In this document: one piece after another, positions 1 to 8,266 of the stretch
Numbering within the stretch: position 1 is the first letter of the stretch
Layout: each line of letters starts with the position of its first letter
Program-made: the position numbers and the translations under genes
The notes under the pieces: model-generated
Database searches by the model: none
Told to the model about the DNA's origin: nothing
The model's input: only the letters and a program-made list of their open reading frames with translations
NCBI RefSeq assembly: GCF_000376385.1
Contig: NZ_AQWN01000001.1
Location: 104,762-168,761, forward strand
Reading direction: 5' to 3'
DNA from: Desulfurispora thermophila DSM 16022
GTDB taxonomy: Bacteria; Bacillota; Desulfotomaculia; Desulfotomaculales; Desulfurisporaceae
DNA length: 64,000 nucleotides

Positions 1-821
1 AACTTGTCCACAATAAACTGGGTCTTGTTAATCTCGCCGGCAGACTTGATGTCGTTGCGCAGAACCAGCATAACTACATACAGTACGACGAAGGGCAGCA
101 GAACCACGCGGCCCATGTTGTAAATACCGGCCATCAAGCCGGCATCCTGGCCATAAGCCATACCGGCAGCCAGCACTTGGGCGGAGTTAACAATACCAAC
201 ACCCACCCAGGCGCCAAACTGGTTCTCATTCAGACCGAATAAATGTCCCAGAGCGGGGAAGGTGAACAGGGCTAAAAGACCAAAGATTAAAATAGTAGCG
301 ATGGTGTAGGCCATTTCCTGGCCTTTTGCTTTTACCGCAGGTCCGGTAGCTACAGTGGCGGATACACCGCAGATGGAAAACCCGGAAGCCAGGCACCCGG
401 CCAGCGAGTCGGTCATTTTGAAATATTTGCGCAGCCAGAACATCAGGGCCACGGTGCCAAACAGAGTGACAGCGATAAAAATCATGCTGGTGGTACCTAC
501 TTTTAACAGAGAGGTCAGGGTGTATTTAGTACCCATAACCACGATCCCTGTCTTGGTTAAAATGGTGGAATATTGCAGACCGGGCTCAAGCTGGGCGGGA
601 ACACCCACAGTGTTGCGAATTAGCATACCAAAAATGATGGCCAGCAAAACGTAATTTAAGTGGGCAATTTCGTAAACCTTTTTGAAGTTTTCTTTTACGT
701 AACCCTCTGCCCACATGGCGGCGATGGCTACCAGCAAGACCAGCACCAGGCCGGGAATGGCTTTGGTGATTTGTGTGCTCAAACTTTGACTTTGCACCCG
801 CTCGGTTTGAGTCTGGGCCAA
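1..821 (-). CDS. YeiH-family putative sulfate exporter (C-terminus cut by window edge)
   Basis: Multi-spanning inner-membrane protein of the UPF0324/YeiH family, which is annotated as a putative sulfate exporter although its substrate is poorly established. About 273 residues are visible and the C-terminus lies beyond base 1. The TTG start at 821 follows a GGGAGG ribosome binding site at 832-837. The family signature SGFSICGVSATVATGP is present, with repeated hydrophobic helices before and after it. It is a clear paralogue of the gene at 5662-6789, which carries AGTAVCGISAIIATAP at the equivalent place. The two transporters flank a two-component system, so that system probably responds to a related compound (inference). 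Confidence 0.85.
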   Translation of the reverse strand, partial: MAQTQTERVQSQSLSTQITKAIPGLVLVLLVAIAAMWAEGYVKENFKKVYEIAHLNYVLLAIIFGMLIRNTVGVPAQLEPGLQYSTILTKTGIVVMGTKYTLTSLLKVGTTSMIFIAVTLFGTVALMFWLRKYFKMTDSLAGCLASGFSICGVSATVATGPAVKAKGQEMAYTIATILIFGLLALFTFPALGHLFGLNENQFGAWVGVGIVNSAQVLAAGMAYGQDAGLMAGIYNMGRVVLLPFVVLYVVMLVLRNDIKSAGEINKTQFIVDK

Positions 822-929
822 GTTAATACACCTCCCTGAGATTTGCCTGAAGTGATTTTGAGCATTTAAAATGGGTGTGGTTTAAATGTTAGTTTTCTTT
901 CAAACCTCCTTTTCTTTAATGTGAAAATA

Positions 930-1397
930 TCAGTATACTGAAACCATAGGTTCCGTGGTATACACCTGGTTATTGGTGTTATTTTTGATATTTCTGATTA
1001 AGAACAACTGATCTTTAAATATTCCGGTTAAATATAAGTTATCGTTATAATTAATATTAATTAATTGATTGAAATTTGGTCCCACGTACTTTTTAAAGAG
1101 ACAGTGGATCACATTATTATGGGAGTCAATAATTTCAATATGCCCTTCTATGCAGCCAATGTCACCATCATATGTTTTGTGCCAGGAAACTCTGTTCACT
1201 ACCCCATTTATGCTTTGTTTTTCGGGAATGCAAGATTCCTTTAAGAGGGAATTTATTCTATTAACATTTAACATTAGTTTGGGTAGAATAATAATTACCA
1301 GAGGGGTCAGGCAGATAACTAATACAAAAATCCAGCCATACCATTTGATTAGTTTTTCTTTTTCTTTACGGGAGACATGAATGTGAATTTTGTCCAC
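930..1397 (-). CDS. Hypothetical single-pass membrane protein
   Basis: I do not recognise this protein. From a GTG at 1397, preceded by GAGGG, it gives 155 residues: a short charged N-terminus, one strongly hydrophobic helix (about residues 16-40), then a beta-rich tail with the pattern of a small soluble domain of unknown fold. The frame also stays open to an ATG at 1520, but that codon lies inside a perfect palindrome and has no ribosome binding site, so the shorter form is preferred. Codon use is AT-richer than the housekeeping genes. It lies between the first transporter and the divergently transcribed sensor kinase. Confidence 0.55.
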   Translation of the reverse strand: MDKIHIHVSRKEKEKLIKWYGWIFVLVICLTPLVIIILPKLMLNVNRINSLLKESCIPEKQSINGVVNRVSWHKTYDGDIGCIEGHIEIIDSHNNVIHCLFKKYVGPNFNQLININYNDNLYLTGIFKDQLFLIRNIKNNTNNQVYTTEPMVSVY

Positions 1398-1446
1398 AAC
1401 ATAACATCCCTCAGAGTTATATATAAATTTTACTAGTTGATTTACT

Positions 1447-1467
1447 AATCTTAATGAAATCTTAATG
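1447..1467. repeat. Tandem AATCTTAATG direct repeat, 11-bp period
   Basis: AATCTTAATG occurs at 1447-1456 and again at 1458-1467, separated by one A. Two identical decamers one helical turn apart are the usual layout of sites for winged-helix (OmpR/PhoB-type) response regulators. The adjacent response regulator is of NarL type, so the binding factor is unknown. Confidence 0.5.
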
Positions 1468-1515
1468 TTTTTATCTGTTGTGGTCAATAAAACAGATATT
1501 GATTGAAATCTACTG

Positions 1516-1551
1516 GTCATGCAAATGACACTTTTGTGTCATTTGCATGAC
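1516..1551. repeat. Perfect 16-bp-arm palindrome with TTTT loop
   Basis: Bases 1516-1531 are the exact reverse complement of 1536-1551, with TTTT between them. It could be a dimeric operator or, if transcribed, a very stable hairpin. No U-rich tract follows on either strand, so it is not a standard terminator. It lies between divergent genes and precedes the sensor kinase. Confidence 0.75.
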
Positions 1552-1588
1552 TACTTTAGTGTCATTGGCATTACAATTTAAGCGTCAT
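1537..1588. repeat. Three phased GTCAT half-sites, 23-bp period
   Basis: TGTCATTTGCAT begins at 1537, TGTCATTGGCAT at 1560 and CGTCAT at 1583, so starts are exactly 23 bp apart (about two helical turns). The first copy is the right arm of the palindrome at 1516-1551. This looks like a multi-site operator on one DNA face. Confidence 0.5.
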
Positions 1589-1751
1589 CTGTCTGACCTG
1601 AGGGTGACGGCCTGAGCAAAAAATACATCTGTCGAGAGAAATTTACTATAAATGGGGAAAATATTGTAATTTATTCGCTGTATAATAACCTGTATAATAT
1701 TGTTGTAGCTCTGGATATTGCTCGATAAATCTTTTGTTAAATGGTGAAGAT

Positions 1752-3395
1752 ATGGTGCTGAGTAAAAAACTTACAAAATTTTTATTCGTATTGTTTTTTA
1801 TTATCTGCATTTGTTTGGTTTTTCTATGGAAAAGTCTACAAGATGTGTATTATCAGATTGATAGAATGAAGAATTATCATGATCATCTTCTACAATTTAC
1901 AGAATTGTCTGTTTATGTTGTGCGCATGTGTGATAGTTTACAGGACTATATTTTGCTGGCAGAGCCCGGGGCTTTGGATAATTTCCGCCTGTACAGCAAT
2001 TTAATTATGAAAAAGCAACAGGAGTTTTTTTACTCTGGTAGCAAAACTGCCGAACCGGATATTCATGATATTATGCAATTATACAAGGATTATCAGAATT
2101 TTGCCTCTTACCAGGTTATCCCTGTTATACAAGCCAGGAATCTTTCTAAAGAAGAAGCTTTGGACTTGTACTTAAAAAACCGGGAGCTTTCGCGGCAGTT
2201 GCAAACTAAAATGGAAAAAATAAGTAAATTGTATAGCAAAGAAATAGATTCACATAGTGCTCATTTCGCCAAAACAAAAAAAAATATAATCTTCCTGTCA
2301 GTTGCTTTATTTATTTCACTTCTGCTTTTGCCATACGTCTTGTACCTCTTATTGAGGTCATTCCTGGCCAGATGCATCTATACCAGTCAATTGGCCCAAT
2401 ACACAGACCATGCTATTATGTTTGTGGAAACGGGTGGTAACATAAAATACATTAACAAATCCGCCCAGGAGTTGTTTGGCTTGTTTCCCGAGATGGTGCT
2501 GGAAAAAAATATTGAGGATATTCCCAAACTCTTTCCCTGTTTGCACAATATCACCCAGCCTTTATGGCATGTTTTATTAAACCAGAAAGAACTGTTGCGG
2601 AACAAAGCTGCGTACACCAATAACGACGGTCGTACCGTAGATTTAACCGTGGATTATGTGCCTGTTTTTTTATTAAATAGATTGTTGGGTGTTGTGCTTA
2701 TTGCCAGGTTAGCCGGTGAACAGAAGGACAAGCATCTCTTGCTGGATACTCTGGAGAGAGAAAGAAAAAGAATCTCTATCGAGATCCATGACTGGATTGC
2801 CAGGTATATGTCCACCATTATTCATGCGCTGGACTACAATCTGCAATTGCATAAAAACGGCCGGTTGCAGAGTGAGGAACTGGTAAGAAATTTAAGCGAG
2901 TTACGCAGCCATTGCCAAAATGCTGCTATTGAGATGCGGGGCATTATGAATGATATTCACCCCTACCTGATAGATAAAGTAGGTCTTGTATCCGCTTTGG
3001 AATCGTATATTAACACTTTTGAAAAATTGAATAAAATCAAAGTTTATATCTTTTACCAGGATAGGGCTCTGCGTGTCAAGAAGAAGGATGAGATCATTAT
3101 TTACCGAATCATTCAGGAGGCTCTGAGCAATATTGTCAAGCACGCCAAAGCTACCGAAGTGGACATTAACTTTACCAGGCAACAGGACACCCTGCGAATT
3201 GAGATAATGGACAATGGCGGATTTGAGGGAGAGTTTCTGGCCGGTCAGGGGCTGTGGGGTATGAGAGAAAGGGCAAACCTGATGGGCGGAGATGTGGTGT
3301 TTGGTTATGGAGAAACGGGTTTTTGCGTGACCTTGACGGTTCCGTTATTACCGGGAGGCCAAACAGATGAGCAAGATCAAGATCATGCTGATTGA
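1752..3395 (+). CDS. Membrane-bound NarL-type (HisKA_3) sensor histidine kinase
   Basis: Sensor kinase that would autophosphorylate on histidine and pass phosphate to the regulator encoded next. It has an N-terminal membrane helix (about residues 8-28), an extracytoplasmic helical domain, a second helix (about 180-203), a PAS-like domain (about 215-320), then the HisKA_3 dimerisation motif RISIEIHDW with the phospho-accepting His near residue 348, an N box (EALSNIVKHAKAT) and a G box (GQGLWGMRERANLMGG). The ATG at 1752 follows GGTGA; an in-frame TTG at 1734 lacks a ribosome binding site. The gene overlaps the regulator by 29 nt, implying coupled translation. The signal is unknown, but flanking transporters suggest a sulfur oxyanion or exported anion (inference). 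Confidence 0.85.
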   Translation: MVLSKKLTKFLFVLFFIICICLVFLWKSLQDVYYQIDRMKNYHDHLLQFTELSVYVVRMCDSLQDYILLAEPGALDNFRLYSNLIMKKQQEFFYSGSKTAEPDIHDIMQLYKDYQNFASYQVIPVIQARNLSKEEALDLYLKNRELSRQLQTKMEKISKLYSKEIDSHSAHFAKTKKNIIFLSVALFISLLLLPYVLYLLLRSFLARCIYTSQLAQYTDHAIMFVETGGNIKYINKSAQELFGLFPEMVLEKNIEDIPKLFPCLHNITQPLWHVLLNQKELLRNKAAYTNNDGRTVDLTVDYVPVFLLNRLLGVVLIARLAGEQKDKHLLLDTLERERKRISIEIHDWIARYMSTIIHALDYNLQLHKNGRLQSEELVRNLSELRSHCQNAAIEMRGIMNDIHPYLIDKVGLVSALESYINTFEKLNKIKVYIFYQDRALRVKKKDEIIIYRIIQEALSNIVKHAKATEVDINFTRQQDTLRIEIMDNGGFEGEFLAGQGLWGMRERANLMGGDVVFGYGETGFCVTLTVPLLPGGQTDEQDQDHAD

Positions 3396-3981
3396 GGACC
3401 ATAACGTTTTTCGGGAGGGCTTGAAAAAGCTCCTGGAACTGGAAGACAATATGCAGGTGGTAGCGGAGGCTGGATCATGTGCGGAGGCCTTGGCCGGGCT
3501 GTCGGCCGATATTGATATCATTCTGCTGGATATTGGTCTTCCCGACGGAGATGGTTTGGAGTTGGTTGGCAAGATAAAGCAGAGTCATCCCCACATCAAG
3601 CACGTGGTATTGACCACCTACGATGATCCCGTTTTTATAAAAAAGGCCATAGAGTGCGGTGTAAAAGGGTTTGTTCCCAAGTATGCATTTTTTGAGGAAA
3701 TCAAAGCGGCTGTGTTGATGACTCATAAAGGGGGTTCCTATCTTTATCCCGGACTCAGCGCCGATTTTCTATTACATTATTCCGATACTGGACTGACGGA
3801 TAAAGAGATTCAACTGTTGCAACTACTGGCCAGGGGAAAAAATCAAAGGGAAATCGCGGCCGAGCTATATATAAGTTTATCCACCTTCAGGCGAAGGCTA
3901 AGGGGTATTTTGGTCAAACTGAATGTGCAATCGGTGGAAGAAGCTCTTACCGTAGCAGTTAAGAAGGGCATTATCAAATAG
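3367..3981 (+). CDS. NarL/FixJ-family response regulator
   Basis: Two-domain DNA-binding response regulator. The receiver domain (residues 1-120) has the acidic pair E10/D11, the phospho-acceptor D55 in ILLDIGLPDG, and the switch lysine in GFVPKYA. The C-terminal LuxR-type helix-turn-helix (about 138-200) reads LTDKEIQLLQLLARGKNQRE. Its length of 204 aa is typical. It is the cognate partner of the overlapping kinase, and the phased half-sites and palindrome upstream of that kinase are candidate autoregulatory targets (inference). Its genes of action are probably the two flanking transporters. Confidence 0.9.
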   Translation: MSKIKIMLIEDHNVFREGLKKLLELEDNMQVVAEAGSCAEALAGLSADIDIILLDIGLPDGDGLELVGKIKQSHPHIKHVVLTTYDDPVFIKKAIECGVKGFVPKYAFFEEIKAAVLMTHKGGSYLYPGLSADFLLHYSDTGLTDKEIQLLQLLARGKNQREIAAELYISLSTFRRRLRGILVKLNVQSVEEALTVAVKKGIIK

Positions 3982-4003
3982 TACTTGTACACCGGAGGGT
4001 GAA

Positions 4004-5479
4004 ATGGTAACATCCCCCCAAAACAAAACAATCTTTCCTACCTTTGTTATGGCGGTTTTTATTAGCGTGTTTATTTTGTTTGGCATAATGGAATTTCGCC
4101 ACACCAAGGCTGTCATCAACCGGTATGAGGCCGGTATTATGCAATTGGCCGTCAACAGAACCGAGGACTTTCAAGAAAACCTGAAGACAGTGGCCATCAG
4201 TATAGCAAAAAAAGTGGAAAAGCAGCAGGATATCAAGGAATTAAAAAGCCAGGTCGGTTTTGTCGATTCGCGCTTGACCGATCTGTATATTGTTAAGGCG
4301 GACGGAACCATCCTGGATACCACCTCTGCCAGCAAGCAGGACCAGTTTATCAGCAGGCTGGCAAAACAAGCCGCCCGGCTGGAGAACAACCAGGTCATGT
4401 TTTCCGGCGTGCACCTGGATGATGCAGCCAGGCTGGAAGTGATTACGCTGTTGGTTCCTCTGTCAGGGCAGGATGCTTTTTTAGCGGCAAACTTCCGTCT
4501 CGATCAGTATAAAAACGAAATTAATCAACTGTTTGCAAGTAAAAACTATCGCATTGCTGTTTTTGATTCCGCCGGCAACCCTTTGGTCTGGCCTTTTGAA
4601 GGGAGCGGAGCGGAGGCCTGGGATGCCGGGCAAGATATTTTTTATTACGACAAAGTAAAATATAATGTTGTGACCGCGGAGCAAAGGGACAACTCCTGGA
4701 AGGTGTATTTTTTCTTCGAGCCCAATAACTTTGAGTTGTACCGGGCCATAACAGTTATGTTACTGGTATTCGCCCTTTATATCTGTCTTTATGAGTTGCT
4801 GGTAGAATTCTGGGGGGTCAATGAGGCAAAAACGTACTTTGAAAATATTGACTTTGCTATTTTTAACCAGATTCATGAAGGGGTAATCATAGCAAATAAT
4901 TCCGGGCGGATTATTTTTGCCAATGAAGCGGCCCATCAAATTTTTGCCGACCGAAAAAGCACGTTAAGAAACATCAGATTAAAAGAAGTTTTGGGAAACA
5001 ACTATGATCTGCCGGGGGATATGGAAGGAACTACAACAATAACAATTAACTCCAGGAATAAGTTGTTTAAAGCCATCCACTCCCCCATCATTAAAAACAA
5101 TAAGATACTGGGTTCGCTTACGGTGTTGAGAAGCGATAGCAAGGAGGCCGACATTTTCCGTCAAGTTCTGGATAAGTTAATGGATGTTTTGCCGCAAGGG
5201 ATTATTTTTGTAAACCGGGATCATGAAGTGGCGCTGGCCAATTTAATGGCCAGGTGTTACCTGAGCAATGTTTCTCCCGGTAGCAGCATAGAAGTTGTGG
5301 ATCGCGAACTGGCGGACTTCATTTATAAGGAGATAGATGCCAGGACCACGAAAAGGGTGGAACTGGTTACCGGTCTGGTCTGTGAGGTTACCCCGGTCTA
5401 TGATGATGACGGAATCTATGCCGGCACCCTGGTTGTGATACCCGGTGAAATCACGGCGCCCTTACCGAAGAATATCTGA
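4004..5479 (+). CDS. Membrane sensor with Cache-like and two PAS domains, no output domain
   Basis: 491-aa membrane protein starting at an ATG behind GGAGGGTG. A first membrane helix (about 10-28) is followed by an extracytoplasmic region of about 215 residues with the look of a dCache ligand-binding domain, a second helix (about 248-268), and two cytoplasmic PAS-like domains (about 280-380 and 385-480). No kinase, GGDEF, methyl-accepting or DNA-binding domain follows. The stop codon lies inside a good intrinsic terminator, so the absence of an output module does not look like truncation. It is 22 nt downstream of the response regulator and is probably an accessory sensor for the adjacent kinase (inference). 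Confidence 0.75.
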   Translation: MVTSPQNKTIFPTFVMAVFISVFILFGIMEFRHTKAVINRYEAGIMQLAVNRTEDFQENLKTVAISIAKKVEKQQDIKELKSQVGFVDSRLTDLYIVKADGTILDTTSASKQDQFISRLAKQAARLENNQVMFSGVHLDDAARLEVITLLVPLSGQDAFLAANFRLDQYKNEINQLFASKNYRIAVFDSAGNPLVWPFEGSGAEAWDAGQDIFYYDKVKYNVVTAEQRDNSWKVYFFFEPNNFELYRAITVMLLVFALYICLYELLVEFWGVNEAKTYFENIDFAIFNQIHEGVIIANNSGRIIFANEAAHQIFADRKSTLRNIRLKEVLGNNYDLPGDMEGTTTITINSRNKLFKAIHSPIIKNNKILGSLTVLRSDSKEADIFRQVLDKLMDVLPQGIIFVNRDHEVALANLMARCYLSNVSPGSSIEVVDRELADFIYKEIDARTTKRVELVTGLVCEVTPVYDDDGIYAGTLVVIPGEITAPLPKNI

Positions 5480-5495
5480 ATGGTAAGGGCTTTTT
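5458..5495 (+). terminator. Intrinsic terminator of the two-component operon
   Basis: GCCCTTACC (5458-5466) pairs with GGTAAGGGC (5482-5490) and is followed by TTTTT. The stop codon of the PAS protein lies in the loop. It closes the kinase, regulator and sensor operon. Confidence 0.85.
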
Positions 5496-5643
5496 ATTGG
5501 TGAATCATTAAAACAATAATCACTATTAATAGAGACAAGGAAAGGGCAGCGTAGTCTTCCATTCTTTCGGTAGCAAAGGGGGTAAATATCTGGGGTTCGC
5601 TATTGTTTTCTGCTGGCAAAGATTGTCTTTCTAACCTATTCAT
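5494..5643 (-). CDS. 49-aa single-pass membrane miniprotein downstream of the YeiH-type transporter
   Basis: Small gene with ATG at 5643, a GGGGTGA ribosome binding site directly upstream, and TAA at 5494-5496. It encodes 49 residues: a polar, glutamate-rich N-terminal half and a C-terminal hydrophobic helix (SLSLLIVIIVLMIHQ). It begins 18 nt after the transporter gene on the same strand, so the two are probably cotranscribed. Small single-helix proteins often act as accessory subunits of secondary transporters, and that role is inferred here; I know no named family for it. Confidence 0.6.
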   Translation of the reverse strand: MNRLERQSLPAENNSEPQIFTPFATERMEDYAALSLSLLIVIIVLMIHQ

Positions 5644-5661
5644 AGTATCACCCCGGAATGT

Positions 5662-6789
5662 TTATGGCTTTTCCGGAACAAAAAGCAGCACGACAATAAG
5701 TGCCAGCACTGCTTTAAACAGCGCAGCTGCCGATCCTACCAGCAAAGGTTTGCCTCCCGCTCTGCGCAACTCGGAGAAAGAGATCTGCATACCCAGCCCG
5801 GTGAGGCCGATGGCAAAAAACCAGTTGTACAATTTGCGTATGGTGATCAACTCGGGCGAGGGCGGTGAGGTTGGGCCCAGCAGGCCCAGGGAGGTAAGAA
5901 AAACCATTATTAGAAAGCCCAGCACAAAGACGGGGAACTTGCTCCACAAACTGGCGTGTACGGTTATGTGCTCGTCCGGCAGCCGGGCAGAACGACTATT
6001 GAGGACCGCCAGGGCCAACACCACAAAAGGCAAAAATAAAACCCTGGTCAAATTATAGATTTCGCCGGTTTTTAAACTAACCGAGGCATGGTTGGCTGTT
6101 CCGGGGTCATAGATGAGGCAGGCGGCCAGGACTTGTCCCGAGCTTAGGATCCCGGTTCCGGACCAGACGCCAAATTGATGTGCGCTCAGGTTTAACAGGT
6201 TGCCCACTACTGGGAATAGAAATATAGAAGCCACACCAAAGGATAGAATGGTGGCAATGGAGAAAACCACATCGGTGGTCCTGGCTCTGACGGCCGGAGC
6301 CGTGGCGATAATGGCCGAAATGCCGCACACTGCTGTACCCGCTGCCAGCACGGCGGCGGATGCCGGATCCATGCCGGTCTTTTTACCCAGCCACAGAGTA
6401 AAAACCAGTGTCAAAACAATAAATGTCAGCACCAGGAGAATTGCCGTGACACCTAACTGGGCTACATCGGTAAAACTGTACAGTGATCCCAACAGGATCA
6501 CTCCCAGCTTGATGAACAGCCGGGAAGTGGAAACTCCTGCCAAAATCCAGTCGGGCAACGTAAACAGGTTGCCAATCAGCATACCAATAATTATGGACAG
6601 GAGTATGTAATTGAGGCGCAGGATGTCTACCAGTATTTTTTGGGTGAGTGGGTTGGAGCGTAGATAGGCTTCTATACCGGGCCAGGGGATGCCTATGTCC
6701 TGTCCCCCCATGGTGAAAAGGGCTATAGCAAACATCAACAGGATGCCGGGGATGGTCTTAAAAATAAAAGAGGCTCTGGTATGTTGCAT
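5662..6789 (-). CDS. YeiH-family putative sulfate exporter
   Basis: Complete 375-aa integral membrane protein of the YeiH/UPF0324 family, full length for the family, with about ten hydrophobic segments. The conserved AGTAVCGISAIIATAP motif sits near residues 148-163. The start ATG at 6789 follows GGGAGAGG at good spacing. It is paralogous to the truncated gene at the left edge and is transcribed with the miniprotein at 5494-5643. The family name 'putative sulfate exporter' comes from genetic context in sulfonate degraders; transport of sulfate or sulfite here is unproven. Confidence 0.88.
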   Translation of the reverse strand: MQHTRASFIFKTIPGILLMFAIALFTMGGQDIGIPWPGIEAYLRSNPLTQKILVDILRLNYILLSIIIGMLIGNLFTLPDWILAGVSTSRLFIKLGVILLGSLYSFTDVAQLGVTAILLVLTFIVLTLVFTLWLGKKTGMDPASAAVLAAGTAVCGISAIIATAPAVRARTTDVVFSIATILSFGVASIFLFPVVGNLLNLSAHQFGVWSGTGILSSGQVLAACLIYDPGTANHASVSLKTGEIYNLTRVLFLPFVVLALAVLNSRSARLPDEHITVHASLWSKFPVFVLGFLIMVFLTSLGLLGPTSPPSPELITIRKLYNWFFAIGLTGLGMQISFSELRRAGGKPLLVGSAAALFKAVLALIVVLLFVPEKP

Positions 6790-6967
6790 AAGTACCTCTC
6801 CCAGGTTGGTAACTTATTCGATCTTTCTCATGATATTATAACAGTAAATTAAGATTTATCGACATATTTTACACCTATATTTCTTGGGCCTGCATACAAC
6901 ATACTTGGTGGATATGCTACAATTGTACGATAATATATGTTAACATACTGGGCAGGGGGGGATTGTG

Positions 6968-8266
6968 ATGAGCATGCAAGAGCTGGTCGAAAGGGTGAAA
7001 AAGGCCTCCATTCAGCTGGCCACAGTGGGGACCGACCTGAAGAACCGGGCGCTGACCCGGATTGCTGAATCATTGGAACAAAACAAGCCCCGTATCGTGG
7101 CCGCCAACCGGGAGGACCTGGAGCGGAGCGAGCGGGAGGGGCTGGCGGCGCCTCTTTTGAAAAGGCTCAAATTCGACGAGGCCAAAATAGATGACGTTAT
7201 TGCCGGAATTCATAGCCTGATTAAACTGGATGATCCAGTGGGCAAGACGCTGTTGGCTACTGAGTTGGACGATGGTCTGGAACTGTACAAGGTCACCTGT
7301 CCCATCGGCGTGATTGGGGTGATATTCGAGTCGCGTCCCGATGCCCTGGTGCAGATTTCCACGCTCTGTCTGAAAAGCGGCAACGGGGTGCTCTTGAAGG
7401 GTGGCTCGGAAGCCCGGGAGACCAACCGCGTTTTGGCCGAAGTGATCATCCGGGCGGCCGAGGAGGCCGGTATCCCCGCGGGTTGGGCGGCCCTGCTGGA
7501 AACCCGTGCCGCTGTGACCGAGATGCTGAGAATGGATCGCTATATAGACCTGGTTATACCACGGGGTTCCAATGAATTCGTCCGTTACATAATGGACAAC
7601 TCCCGCATTCCCGTTATGGGGCACGCCGACGGTATCTGCCACTGCTATGTGGATGAGGACGCCGACCTGGACATGGCGGTGAAAGTGGTGGTGGACTCCA
7701 AAACCCAGTACGTCGCGGTCTGCAATGCCACCGAGACGCTGCTGGTGCATGAAAAGATAGCGCAGGCTTTTCTGCCCTTGTTGCAAGCTGCCTTACAAAG
7801 CAAAAATGTGGAACTGAGGGGTTGTTCAAAAACCAGACAGTATATTGCCGGGGTGGTACCCGCCACGGAAGAAGACTGGAAAACCGAGTACCTGGATTAC
7901 ACGCTTTCCATTAAAGTGGTTTCCAGTTTGGGCGAGGCCATCGAGCATATCAATACATACGGCTCGGGCCATACCGACAGCATTATAACCAATGACAGGG
8001 AAAAAGCCGCCCGTTTCATGGACGGCGTGGATTCGGGCAATGTTTTCTGGAACTGTTCCACCCGCTTTAGCGACGGCTTCCGTTACGGGTTCGGGGCCGA
8101 GGTGGGCATTAGCACCAGCAAAATTCACGCCCGGGGTCCCGTAGGGTTGGACGGGCTGGTGATCTACAAGTACAAACTGGTCGGCCACGGCCATGTGGTG
8201 GAGGATTACGCCAGGCGGGTGCGCACTTTTAAGCACCGGAAGCTGGATAAGGAATTTAGCCTGTAG
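6968..8266 (+). CDS. proA: Glutamate-5-semialdehyde dehydrogenase (gamma-glutamyl phosphate reductase)
   Basis: Catalyses NADPH-dependent reduction of gamma-glutamyl phosphate to glutamate-5-semialdehyde, the second step of proline synthesis. The whole aldehyde-dehydrogenase-fold protein (about 432 aa) is present with the family motif FESRPDALVQI and the catalytic cysteine in YVAVCNATETLLVH. The start ATG at 6968 follows a GGGGGG tract. A weak promoter (TTGGTG, 18-bp spacer, GATAAT at 6905-6934) lies upstream. proB and proC are not next to it. Its 3' end overlaps the convergent gene by 11 nt. Confidence 0.97.
   Translation: MSMQELVERVKKASIQLATVGTDLKNRALTRIAESLEQNKPRIVAANREDLERSEREGLAAPLLKRLKFDEAKIDDVIAGIHSLIKLDDPVGKTLLATELDDGLELYKVTCPIGVIGVIFESRPDALVQISTLCLKSGNGVLLKGGSEARETNRVLAEVIIRAAEEAGIPAGWAALLETRAAVTEMLRMDRYIDLVIPRGSNEFVRYIMDNSRIPVMGHADGICHCYVDEDADLDMAVKVVVDSKTQYVAVCNATETLLVHEKIAQAFLPLLQAALQSKNVELRGCSKTRQYIAGVVPATEEDWKTEYLDYTLSIKVVSSLGEAIEHINTYGSGHTDSIITNDREKAARFMDGVDSGNVFWNCSTRFSDGFRYGFGAEVGISTSKIHARGPVGLDGLVIYKYKLVGHGHVVEDYARRVRTFKHRKLDKEFSL

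Larger units (their letters stand above)
1398..1751. promoter_or_regulatory. AT-rich regulatory intergenic region upstream of the sensor kinase
   Basis: About 350 bases between the divergent hypothetical gene and the sensor kinase, clearly AT-richer than the rest of the window. It holds an 11-bp-period direct repeat (1447-1467), an ATCTGTT-N11-AACAGAT inverted repeat (1473-1497), a perfect long palindrome (1516-1551) and phased GTCAT half-sites (1537-1588). Two TATAAT hexamers occur at 1681-1686 and 1693-1698 on the plus strand without a good -35 box, as expected for an activator-dependent promoter (inference). Confidence 0.5.
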
